Assembly: GCA_029834535.1 (NCBI GenBank)
Contig: JAQMWT010000471.1
Span: forward strand, 103,958-167,957
Direction of reading: 5' to 3'
DNA: 64,000 nucleotides
Origin: Chrysophaeum taylorii
Taxonomy: Eukaryota > Sar > Pelagophyceae > Pelagomonadales > Pelagomonadaceae
This document shows, one piece after another, positions 1-9,774 of this stretch. The notes under the pieces were generated by a model. That model was not told the origin of the DNA. It did no database searches and worked only from the letters and a program-made list of their open reading frames with translations. The number at the start of each line of letters is the position of its first letter. Position 1 is the stretch's first letter. A program made the position numbers and the translations under genes.

Positions 1-1054
1 GAACGTGGCTGGGAACTCCGCGTGTGAGAAATTCATGCGCACATTTCGACGGCATACCGTAAGCACTGCCGCCATGTCGTACGTAAAACCATGCAGCGTC
101 AGATTGCAGCCTCCAGCCTCTGACGAGAGTTAACAGGCACATGCGCACCGTGCGCGACCGGAAGGCGACTATGATGCAATGATCAGCGTATCCTTCCCTG
201 CACCCTTTGTCACATTCCTCAGATACATGTCGAAAGCCAGATTTGACAGCCACTCTTCTTGCTGGCCTCTTCAAGTCATCGACAACGGTTGCCAGGAGAC
301 CCTGCGGCACTTCTCGACTGTCGCGTCATACCCCGGTAAAAAAATATTCGCGTGGTGCGCGACGGCACGGTGTCCGTATCATATATGGAGTGAGCCAGGT
401 CCCCTTCGATAGGCCCTACGGCCACTGGCTGCTGCGTGTACAAAGATTCGCTCGTACCGACTAGCCATGCGATGCCAAAGTTCAGGCTGTCGACGTCACG
501 GACCGGATTGCGGAAGCCGTCTTGAAGTGTGTCGACAAGCAAGCGCATTCGGACCGATGACCGGCTGCTGAAACAAGTTAAAAAATTCGCCTTTGACTCC
601 GACTCGTTGACCACTGACCAACTCAACAGTAAGCTCTGGCCTTGTGGAGGCCACCACCCTTCTTTACAAGAGTGTCGAGCCCGGCTTGTACCGACATCAC
701 TGGCGTCTTTGCAGCAGATTGCGTTGTGCGTGTGTGCTCCGAGGCCTGAAGCGGACAGCACGTCTTGACTTTTGCGACCCGTGCTGGGACTCGGCGCGTC
801 ATTTGTTCGAGAACGTCGCCGCAAAATCCAAAGACGATGCTGCCTCCTCCGCTTTGGTTCCGCTAGGCGAAATTCATCCCGTTCATCGCCGGGATAGAGC
901 TAAGCTCGGCCCGACCTGCAATCGCTCCTCTCAAGCTTAAAAGGGCGTTCGAAGCTCATGAAGAAGTCCAACACGGTCGATGCGATCATGCTTACGCGAA
1001 TTTAACCTTACCCCCCCCCAGCAGATTTCCGTTGATTTCCCGTTGTACCACGTA
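1..1054. other. Intergenic, no convincing gene
   Basis: Open frames here are short and overlap on both strands; the longest is 182 codons on the minus strand (276-824) and shows no motif I recognise. The last 50 bases (about 1003-1054) loosely resemble 3486-3540 on the other side of the first repeat array. I see no RNA gene and no splice-linked frame. Confidence 0.5.
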
Positions 1055-1075
1055 TCCTAACTACTAATCGACAGA

Positions 1076-1114
<39 letters not shown>

Positions 1115-1375
1115 TTGTCCCTCGATTTAGGGTAAGGATCAGGTAGGCGCGAGAGTAAGGATCAGGTAGGCGCGAGAGCCAGACAGTGATCCTCCAAGCC
1201 GTCTACGGCGACCTCGCAGACTATTTCCACGACCCGCGGCGGCTCTTTCAGCGCGCCATTCTCACGCCCCGTCGAAACGATGTTGTCGATGCTGACAACG
1301 CGCGCATGACCGCGGCCTTTTTTTCCCGAAGATGAGGCGTCGGAGTTCTTTTCGGCCGACTAGGTTGGGTCGGAA
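1055..1375 (+). mobile_element. Truncated Helitron-like unit (5' part only)
   Basis: It begins with TCCTAACTACTAATCGACAG after an A at 1054, followed by a TGTC/TTTG microsatellite, the CCTCGATTTAGGG block, two copies of a 23-bp block (TAAGGATCAGGTAGGCG core), and then the start of the helicase fragment. It stops inside the helicase sequence at ...GGTTGGGTCGGAA. The next unit's 5' end (TCTTAACTAC) follows directly. Intact units continue here with GACGACGCC, so the 3' two thirds of this unit are missing. Confidence 0.75.
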
Positions 1376-2392
1376 TCTTAACTACTAATCGACAGATGTT
1401 TGTCTGTCTGTCTGTCTGTCTGTTTGTTTGTTTGTCCCTCGATTTAGGGTAAGGATCAGGTAGGCGTGAGAGTAAGGATCAGGTAGGCGCGAGAGCCAGA
1501 CAGTGATCCTCCAAGCCGTCTACGGCGACCTCGCAGACTGTTTCCACGACCCGCGGCGGCTCTTTCAGCGCGCCATTCTCACGCCCCGTCGAAACGATGT
1601 TGTCGATGCTGACAACGCGCGCATGACCGCGGCCTTTTTTTCCCGAAGACGAGGCGTCGGAGTTCTTTTAGGCAGACTAGGTTGGGTCGGAAGACGACGC
1701 CTCGCTCTTTACAGTCGAGTTTTCGACTCCCTGACAACCAACGGCATGCTGACTTTGATCGCGAGCTTAAGGTCTTCGCAACCTCGACCCGTCGCACGGC
1801 CACTGCAACGGTACCAGATACATGATCGATCGTGTCGTGTCACCGAGGCTCCTCCAACCTGTATCCCTTAAGGCCCGCCGACGCCAAACGATCACCAAGA
1901 GCCAGGGCCAGACGCCCCGCGAGGTCGGCGTCCTCTCGCCCAAGCCCGTCTTCTGTCACGTCCAGCTCTACGTGGCTCTCTGTCGATCGGCAACCCCGGG
2001 GATATGCTCTTCTGAGTCGACGACTCCACCCTACCCCGCACGTGCGCAATACCTATAAGCCCCCTCCCGGCGTCTACACGCGCACTGTAAGTGAACTTAC
2101 TGGGACCAGGTGAACTTACTGGAACCAGGTGAACTTGCGGAGGTTGGAGATTGGGACTAGGTGAAATTAGTGACCAGGCGAACTTACTGAGACCAAGTGA
2201 ACTTACTGGGGTTTTTAGAGTAAACTCAAAGGTTAGCGGCGTGTGCGGATCAAAGCAGCTTAGATTGGCGGGGGTGACGGCGACGAGTTCAAAGGAAAGT
2301 GGATGTGAGCACGAGTGGGTTTACGCCGAATTTACTGGGGTTAGAGATTGGGACTAGGTGAACTTACTGGCGAACTTACTGGCCTGCACTTG
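1376..2392 (+). mobile_element. Helitron-like tandem unit 2 of array 1
   Basis: A full-length unit of 1,017 bp from TCTTAACTACTAATCGACAG to GGCCTGCACTTG. It has a TGTC microsatellite at about 1398-1434 and two 23-bp blocks. The PIF1-helicase C-terminal remnant lies at about 1503-2010, with a fourth variant of the 'GACTAG' stop (AGGCAGACTAGG). The tail at about 2085-2392 is built of AGGTGAACTTACTGG-type repeats. The helicase part is broken by frameshifts. The next unit starts at the following base. Confidence 0.8.
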
Positions 2393-3427
2393 TCCTAACT
2401 ACTAATCGACAGATGTTTGTCTGTCTGTTTGTTTGTTTGTCTGTTTGTCCCTCGATTTAGGGTAAGGATCAGGTATGCGCGAGAGTAAGGATCAGGTAGG
2501 CGCGAGAGCCAGACAGTGATCCTCCAAGCCGTCTACGGCGACCTCGCAGACTATTTCCACGACCCGCGGCGGCTCTTTCAGCGCGCCATTCTCACGCCCC
2601 GTCGAAACGATGTTGTCGATGCTGACAACGCGCGCATGACCGCGGCCTTTTTTTCCCGGAGACGAGGCGTCGGAGTTCTTTTCGGCTGACTAGGCTGGGT
2701 CGGAAGACGACGCCTCGCTCTTTACAGTAGAGTTTTCAACTCCCTGACAACCAACGGCATGCTGACTTTGATCGCGAGCTTAATGTCTTCGCAACCTCGA
2801 CCCGTCGCACGGCCACTGCAACGGTACCAGATACATGATCGATCGTGTCGTTGTCACCGAGGCTCCTCCAACCTGTATCGCTTAAGGCCCGCCTACGCCA
2901 AACGATCAACAAGAGCCAGGGCCAGACGCCCCGCGAGGTCGGCGTCCTCTTTCCCAAGCCCGTCTTCTGCCACGTCCAGCTCTACGTGGCTCTCTGTCGA
3001 TCGGCAACCCCGAGGAGATATACTCATCTGGGTCGACGACTCCACCCTACCCCACACGTGCTGCGCAATACCGATAAGCCCCCTCCCGGCGTCTACACGC
3101 GCACGGTAGGTGAACTTACTGGGACCACGTGAACTTACTGGGGTTTGGGATTGGGACTAGGTGAACTGAGTGACCAGGTGAAACTGGGACCAGGTGAACA
3201 TACTGGGGTTTTTAGAGTAAAGGGTTTTTAGAGTAAACTCACAGGTTGGCGGCGCGTGCGGATCAAAGCAGCTTAGATTGGCGGAGGCGAGAGCGACGAG
3301 CTCAAAGGAGTTGGTGTGAGCTGGGTGAACTTACTAACCAGGTGAACTTATGTGAAACTGGGACCAGACCAGGTGAACTTACTAGGGTTAGAGATTGGGA
3401 CTAGGTGAACTTACTGGCCTGCACTTG
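2393..3427 (+). mobile_element. Helitron-like tandem unit 3 of array 1
   Basis: A full-length unit of 1,035 bp in the same orientation. TCCTAACTAC at 2393 abuts the CTTG end of the previous unit. The helicase remnant spans about 2519-3030 and includes a readable TINKSQGQTPREVGV / HVQLYVALCR stretch at about 2895-3000. The GTGAACTTACTGG tail ends in CTGCACTTG at 3427. The following base, outside the element, is T (TTAGTACC). This is the right end of array 1. Confidence 0.8.
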
Positions 3428-3862
3428 TTAGTACCTAACAACAGCCTATCAGTACCGTTGCGTACTTTCTAACGGGAATTGATTGTTCCTTTAACCTTAC
3501 CCCCTATTGAAGAAACCGTTGACGTCGCCCCGTTGTAGTATCGTTGCATCCCGTGTGGGACTTGCAGTCTGACGTAAAATAAAAAAATCAGATTTACGTC
3601 TAAATTACATATATTACAAATGTATTATGTTGGGTTCACACGGATACATAGTTTATTGACCCAGCAACCCGCTCTGTCCTTTAACCTTTGAGTTTTTAAA
3701 GGTCGACTGCCTTTGAGTTCCTTACTTGTACTTTAGAAAACCACGTAATCTTAGCTTCGAAACCCTCATCGACGGTTGCAAACACTGGTATTTCCCGAGC
3801 ACTACCTCTCCCAGAGACTACTCACTCGAGCGAGCGCCGACGGTGGGCGGGCGGAGTCGAGA
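3428..3862. other. Intergenic
   Basis: More AT-rich than the neighbouring sequence, with no supported gene. About 3486-3540 (TTTAACCTTACCCC then CCGTTGA and CCCGTTGTA) resembles about 1003-1050 just left of the array. It may be an older direct repeat that the element array now separates; the match is imperfect and I judged it by eye. Confidence 0.4.
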
Positions 3863-4184
3863 ATGGATGCTTTAGACGTGCGCGCTGCGAGGTCTGCGTC
3901 TCGCGCTCAGGTAAAAGATAAAGAAAGAAAACGACGGAAATGCGCTGAGTACATCAAACTTGCTGCGGCTGGAGACCAGGTGGCGATGAACGAGCGGGCA
4001 GCGACAAGACGTCCTTGCCGCTCTTGACGCTTACCGCCTGGATGCCAGCGGTGGTCACGCAGAAGCGCAGTATCGTGTCACCCTTTTCTATGAAGTCGGC
4101 ATCAGCGGTCGAGGATTTTTTTACTTTCATAGTATGGAGTCCCAAAAGACATTTTCGAAGCGACGAGGTGGTTTTGTGTCGCAT
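3863..4184 (+). pseudogene. Sel1-like repeat fragment, frameshifted
   Basis: An ATG at 3863 opens a basic, helical stretch (AEYIKLAAAGDQ near its end). After a frame change it continues from about 4002 as DVLAALDAYRLDASGG then HAEAQYRVTLFYEVG. The second part has the Sel1 signature (G-H-x-x-A-Q-Y-x-x-x-x-x-Y-x-x-G). The two parts would join in phase if 22 nt (3980-4001, GT...AG) were removed. That is too short for a normal intron, so I read it as a frameshifted relic. Downstream in-frame sequence is not Sel1-like. Sel1 repeats are generic protein-binding solenoids, so no function can be inferred. Confidence 0.4.
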
Positions 4185-4725
4185 CTAAGTATGGCAACCA
4201 CACGCTCGCACAGTCCGAACTCGGCTGCAATGCGCTGCGCGAAGATACACCACACAACTGGCCTGTGGACGCGGGCTGTGGCCGCAACCTCGCTGACGCT
4301 CGCAGGCGGCCGAGCCTCGCCTCGCCTCGCCTCGCCTCGAGGGTTACGAGATAATTCGAATAGTACATCAATAGAACCTAAAACACATCGTTTTTTGGCG
4401 ACAACAAGCGTCGATCATCCGACGGACGTTGTGGTTGCATGCTGCACGCGGCCATCTGTTAACACAACCCGGAGTGCTGGCTGGAGGGGAGGTGCAAGAA
4501 AGAAACAAGGGACGAACATCGGCAAACGCCTCGAGCGAAGCGCGCAGCACGAGCGCAAGGGCACAGCGAGGGATGGGGGGGAAAGTGAAGTTACTGGCGT
4601 GCGCTTGTTCTTACTCCTAAACCCTGACGACAAACATTCGAACGTTACCCCAACATAGCCTTTCTGTCCCCCATGGATGAACACCGCCACCCGGGAGAGG
4701 TTCCGAGGTGAGGTCCGAGAGCGAG
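4185..4725. other. Intergenic / probable 5' region of the RhoGEF gene
   Basis: No gene is supported. There is a short CGCCT-type repeat at about 4312-4340. An ATG at 4674 lies in a different frame from the downstream gene and would be an upstream ORF if it is transcribed. Confidence 0.35.
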
Positions 4726-6331
4726 ATGGACGAACGACCGCGGTCCCAGACTTCAGAGGGACCCACATCGCGGTCTCTGACGTCGGAATTGGGTCTCAAC
4801 TCGCGTCGCGGCGTGGACTCGTTCGTGGCACAGGCGAGCGGGCGTCCGCGCGACCCGTCCCTCCCGCGGACGTGGCATCGAGACTTGGCGTTTGCCAAGG
4901 ACCTTCTGCGGTCGGACCCCCGCGGGGTTTTGTGGGTCTCTGAGCTGCGCGGGGGGGAGCGCGAGCGTTCGTGCTATCGGCTCGTCATCATCTCGGACGT
5001 GCGGCTGTACGTGACCAACGGCAAGCAGGGCCTGGTCTCGGGATTTGTCGAGAATGCGCACCTCTTCGACCTCGAGCGCATTTCGGTCATTCCTGGCGAC
5101 CGTATCGAGTTTCAGTTCAAGAAGCTCAACGTGGTCATCGACGACACGGTCGGGCCGTTGATCGTGACGACGGTTTGGACGGCGTTGCTCGCGGCCAGCT
5201 ACGAGGTCCCGGCGACGCGGCTCCCGGCGCTAGATGCGGGCGCCAAGCGTGTCATCGAAGACGCCGATCTGACGATGGGGGGCGGCTTGATCAAAAATTT
5301 CACTCCGGCCGAGGGTTTCGCCGCGACGTACCTCGCGGCGTGCGACCACGTCAACGTCAAGCCGCGCGCGTGCGTCGAGCGCTACGTCTCGGAGCGGTTG
5401 AAGGATGCGCCGTCGCCCGAAGACGACGAGGTCGTCCGGATCTTTGATTTGGGAGTCGCGTGTCGCGACGACCAGGCGGGCGGCAAGTTCCTCGACAACG
5501 ACTTCCCCGCTCTGAGCCGCGCCCTCGGCGTGACGACGCACTTCGACGCTATCGCTCTCGTCGGCAAGGCGCCGCGGGATCGCTACACCCCCGCCGAGGC
5601 GCGCGCCGCGCAGGCCACGCTCTCCGGCGATGCCGCGAGGTCGCTCCTGACGGCGATCGACGCCTCGCCGCAAATCCGGCGCGTCCTCCTCAGCGGCGTC
5701 GGTCTCAAGGCCGACAAGCTCGACAAGCTCGACTCGGCCGTGAGCTTTCGACAGATGACGCACTGGAACGTCGCCGACAATCCCGGGCTCGGGGGCCGGG
5801 GACTCATCAAGCTGTTGGGCGAAGGCTTGGGGTCGAGCGGCACGGGCCCCGACAGACTCGAGCGACTCGAGTGCCGGAACTGCGGCGCGGTCAAGACGCT
5901 CCCGCTCCGGTACGGATGGCGACGCTCGCTCCGCTACGTCGACGCGACGCGCTGCGACCTCAGCAAGGGAGTTGACGCGCTCGCCGACTGGCTCTCGGAA
6001 GCGAAGGTCCTCGAGGCCCTCATTCTCGCGCATTGCGGCCTCAACGTCCTCACCATCCTCGCGGCGATCACCCGCAACGAGGTCCTCACCGAGGGCGGCG
6101 TCCTTCGCGTGGTCGACTTGTCGCTCAACAAGTGCGTCGACGATCTCAAGGGGTGCCGGCCGTGCGTGCTCCTCACCCAGCGCTCCACCAATCTCGTGCG
6201 CCTCGCGCTCGCCAAGGTCGATCTTCCCGTCGCGGCGCTGGACGCCCTCCTCATCGGACTCAACGCGCGAGCCAAAGACGGCGCGAGTCCTCGGCCCGAC
6301 GCGCCCGGGGCCGCGAGCGAAGACGCCTCGC

Positions 6332-6372
<41 letters not shown>

Positions 6373-9189
6373 AACCAGCAGCAAAAGGGGCCGGTGCCGC
6401 TGGCGCTTCACCTGGCCGACAACGCGATGGACAAGAAGCACGGCGCGGTGTTTTTCGATCGGCTGAGCGCGCAGGGCCCGTCGCAGCTGCGCGCGCCGCT
6501 CCGCGTGCTGAACCTCGACCGATCGCACCTCGGGACGCTGGGGCTGCGCGATCTCTTCGCCGCGCTGGCCGAGTCGGGCGCGCCGCACTTGGTCGCGCTG
6601 TCGCTCCGGTCGGCGGCGTCCAAGGGCGGCATGTTTGCGAACAAGCGCAAGCACGAGGAGATGGCCAAGGCGCTCGCCGACGTGATTCGCAAGTGCGGCG
6701 CGTTGGAGCGGCTCTACCTGACGGGCGGCGACGGGAGCTCGTTCAAGGGCGACCTGCTACCCGCGCTCGCCGAGCTCGCCTCGAACAAGACGCTCAAGGT
6801 CCTCGACATCTCGAACAACCAGTGCGGGGACGACGCGCTCCAGGCGCTCGCGGGATCGCTCTCGCTCAACGCGACGCTCGTCAAGCTCTCGTTCGACTCC
6901 AACTCGGCGTCGGGCGCGGTCCTCAAGCTCGTCGCCAAGGAGCTCGAGCGGAACCGCGTCCTCTACGAGGTCGGTCTCCCCATTCGCGACTGTGCGATGG
7001 CGTCGCGCAACGCCGCGAACGACGCGGACCGCCTGGCGCTCGCCAAGGCCCTCAAGGACATGCGCGCCGCCGTCGAGCGAAACCTCAAGTTAGCGCAGGC
7101 GAGCCGGCGCGCGAGAGCGTCCGGCGGGCGCTGCGAGCCGACCTCGGCGGCGGCGGCGGTGTCCAGCCTCTCGATGCGCGGTGGCTACGACGCCTTCTTC
7201 TCTTCGGGCGTCGGCGGGAGCGCGCTCGTCGGGGTCGACGACGCGGAGAGCGCTCTCGTCGGCGCTGGCGCCGGCGACGACGACGACGACGACGACGCCG
7301 CAAGAGATGACGACGACGCGCGAGACACGGTGGCCGCTGCCCACGGTGGCGCGGACGCGGTCGTCGACGACGGACTCCCGCAAACAACCGCCAAACAGCC
7401 GAGCTTGGACGCGTCAACCGACCGGCCGTCTTCGGCGCCTCGGCGCCGGCCCTTGCCCCCAAAACCTAAGGGGGACGGCGACGTCGCGCATCGCATCAAA
7501 ATCTTCCAGGAGATTCTCGAGTCGGAAACCAACTACGTCCGTGACCTCGGCGTCATCTGCCAAAACTTTCTCTCCCCAATCGAGAAACACGAAATCCTCA
7601 AGCGCGAGGAGATCGACAAAATCTTCGGGAACGTCCGCGAGCTCCGCCAGATTCACCTCGAGCTCCTCAACAAGCTCCGCGACGCCGATCGCCGCTACCG
7701 CGATCTCCGGAACTCTGTCAAGCCGACGGCCGAGACCGAGGCCGCCGCCGAGCTCGCGTCGACCCACGCGCGAATTTTCGCCGAGATGGTCCCGTTTCTC
7801 CGCGCGTACGCGAGCTACTGCGCGACCTACACGAGCGCGATCCAGCTCGTCAAGACCATGTCCGAGCGACGGAGCACGCCCAAGTTCGCCAAGTTCCTCG
7901 AGAAGGTCGCGTCGATGCCCCAGTGCCGCGGCCTCGACCTCGCCTCCTTCCTCATCAAGCCCCCCCAACGACTATGCAAGTACCCGCTCTTCTTCAACGA
8001 CCTCCTCAAGAACATGGGCGACGCGCCCGACGAGGCGGCGAGCGCCGCGCTCATCGCCGAAACCCTCAAGAGCGTCCAGGACGTCGCTAACACCGTCAAC
8101 AAGACCATGGCCGCGTCGGGATCCATGACCAAGGTCTTCGAAGTCTTTAAGGACAACCTCGACTCCCACGAATCTGTCTCGGACCTCGTCACGCCCACGC
8201 GCCGTTTCCTCTTCGAGGGCAACGTCGCCTTCGCCTCGCCCGACAAGGCCCCCAAGCGACACCACTTCTACCTCTTCAACGACCTCATGCTCCTCTGTAC
8301 GCCCAGACGCTCCCTCGCCGGCTCGGACATCCCGAACAAGTACAAGGTCAAGCACCGCTTCGCCCTCGTCGACTTCAACGTCACCGACCCGCCCCCCCCC
8401 CTCGCGCTCAACGCCAACGACTATCTCTTCCGCATGCGCTTCGAGGAGCGCAATGGCGGTACTGTCTCTGTCCACTGGCCTGCCGACGGCACGCGCGCCC
8501 CCCGGACGGACTTCTTGATATGGACCGACGAAGCCGCCGACTGCGAGAAGCTCAGGAGCCAGCTCCAGCAGTCCTGCTACGACGCGATGCAGCAGCAGGA
8601 CGACATGTCCCGCCGCCGATCACAGGCCGTCGGCAGCAGCGCATCGTCCCCCAATTCGACCTCGTCGCGGTCGACGACCAGCTTCTCGCCGCTCCCCCCC
8701 CCCGAGCCCGAAGACCAGTCCGCCGCCGAGGCTGCCGTGCCACCCCCCACGCCCAAGGCCAAACTCGAGGAAGCCTCCGACGAAGACGACGAGGACGACG
8801 AGGAGCAGGAGGCGGAGGAGTATGAGGAGGAAGAGGAGGAGGAGGAGGAAGACGACGACGACGAGCAGCCGCCGGAGATTGCGGAGTCTGAGATCCGTAA
8901 ATGGCGCGCCTCGGCCGGAGTACGGGATCAGCCTGCCAAACCGCCGCCGCCGCCGCCGCCGAAAGGGCCCAGTCAACAGCAACAGTCTCCTTCACTCCCA
9001 CCCCCGATTCCCAAGGGGCCTCCTCGTCACCAACTACAAAAACCGCCGCCGCCACCAATGCCCAAGGAGCCTCGTCAACAGCAACCTCCCCCACCCCCGC
9101 CGAAAGAAAAAGAGCCTCGTCATCAACAACCTCCGTCCCCCCCGCCTCCAAAGATTCCCACAAAAGTCACCCGGATGACGGAAATGTGA
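4726..9189 (+). CDS. CARMIL-like leucine-rich-repeat protein with DH-PH RhoGEF module
   Basis: A single-exon frame of 1,487 residues from the ATG at 4726 (the same frame opens at a GTG six codons earlier, which I did not use). In order: a PH-like N-terminal region (about residues 85-160); a helical segment with FAATYLAACDHVNVKPRACV, typical of the pre-LRR part of CARMIL/LRRC16 proteins; ribonuclease-inhibitor-type LRRs (about 350-745) interrupted by a 14-codon CAA tract; a linker with an Asp run; a DH domain (about 921-1135; IFQEILESETNYVRDLGVIC, and SFLIKPPQRLCKYPLFFNDL in the last helices); a PH domain (about 1158-1280; HHFYLFNDLMLL); an acidic tract (1349-1380); and a proline-rich tail of PPPPPPP/PKGP blocks (1404-1480). 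DH-PH proteins load GTP onto Rho/Rac GTPases, and polyproline tails recruit SH3 or profilin. The substrate GTPase is unknown. The domain calls are confident; the CARMIL label is an inference from the N-terminal layout. Confidence 0.87.
6331..6372 (+). repeat. (CAA)14 microsatellite, polyglutamine in the LRR-RhoGEF
   Basis: Fourteen uninterrupted CAA codons, followed by AAC and CAG codons, inside the LRR region. In frame they give a Gln run at about residues 536-549 that probably loops out of the solenoid. It is a candidate length polymorphism. Confidence 0.9.
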
Positions 9190-9774
9190 ACCTTCCCGTG
9201 GTTGTACCTCTCCAAAGTTGTTCCTCTCCAAAACTCTACTTTCTTGTGTGTCCTTCTTACCCGCGTGATTTTCTGCTTTCGCGCGTGTTCTGGAGCTGCA
9301 TCTTCTTCGACAGATGACGACGAGCGATGTCCATCTTCTTCATTTGTCAGAGCTCGACGCCATCCGCCCGTGCCCACAGTCGAGCTTTATGGTGCCCGTG
9401 GCATCCCAGAGTCGGAGACCCCGTCCGCCCACATCCCTATCGACCTCACCGACGTCTCGCCGCTTCTCTCATTTGAGACAATGTCACATTGGTAGCCCTC
9501 CGCTCACCAGCCTGAGGTTCCTTTTATTCTCGGGCGCACTCGGCCTGGCCTGGTTTCGTCGACTGCGAGCGCGTGAGGGTGACTTACCTCATAAAACTAC
9601 CTCCCTATCTAATGATACGGTCGCGATTCGGCGTACGAGGCGCTCAAGGTGGCCTGGTTACTGGCGAGCGAACTAGCCATATGCCAATAACCACTCGCGA
9701 AAGGTACACCTCCGGGGGGGGGGTTCTGATTGAGCCGCTCATTCGCGCATGTGGTATGCTTGGGTGCTCAGGAC
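9190..9774. other. Intergenic between RhoGEF and ATR genes
   Basis: It holds the 3' end of the RhoGEF transcript and the presumed promoter/5' UTR of the ATR gene. There is a run of nine Gs just upstream of 9725. Open frames here are short and not protein-like. I see no RNA gene. Confidence 0.45.

Noticed and set aside
1128-1135. TTTAGGG in each repeat leader as a telomere motif
   Set aside because: A single copy per unit, not tandem; part of a conserved element block.
1055-3427. CRISPR-like array from the regular repeats
   Set aside because: Repeats are contiguous or diverged minisatellite words without unique spacers, in a eukaryotic genome, with a helicase remnant.
5230-6654. Long minus-strand frame (474 codons) under the RhoGEF gene
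   Set aside because: Arg/Glu/Leu-rich shadow produced by GC-rich third positions of the plus-strand gene; no motif, and the plus frame has clear domains.
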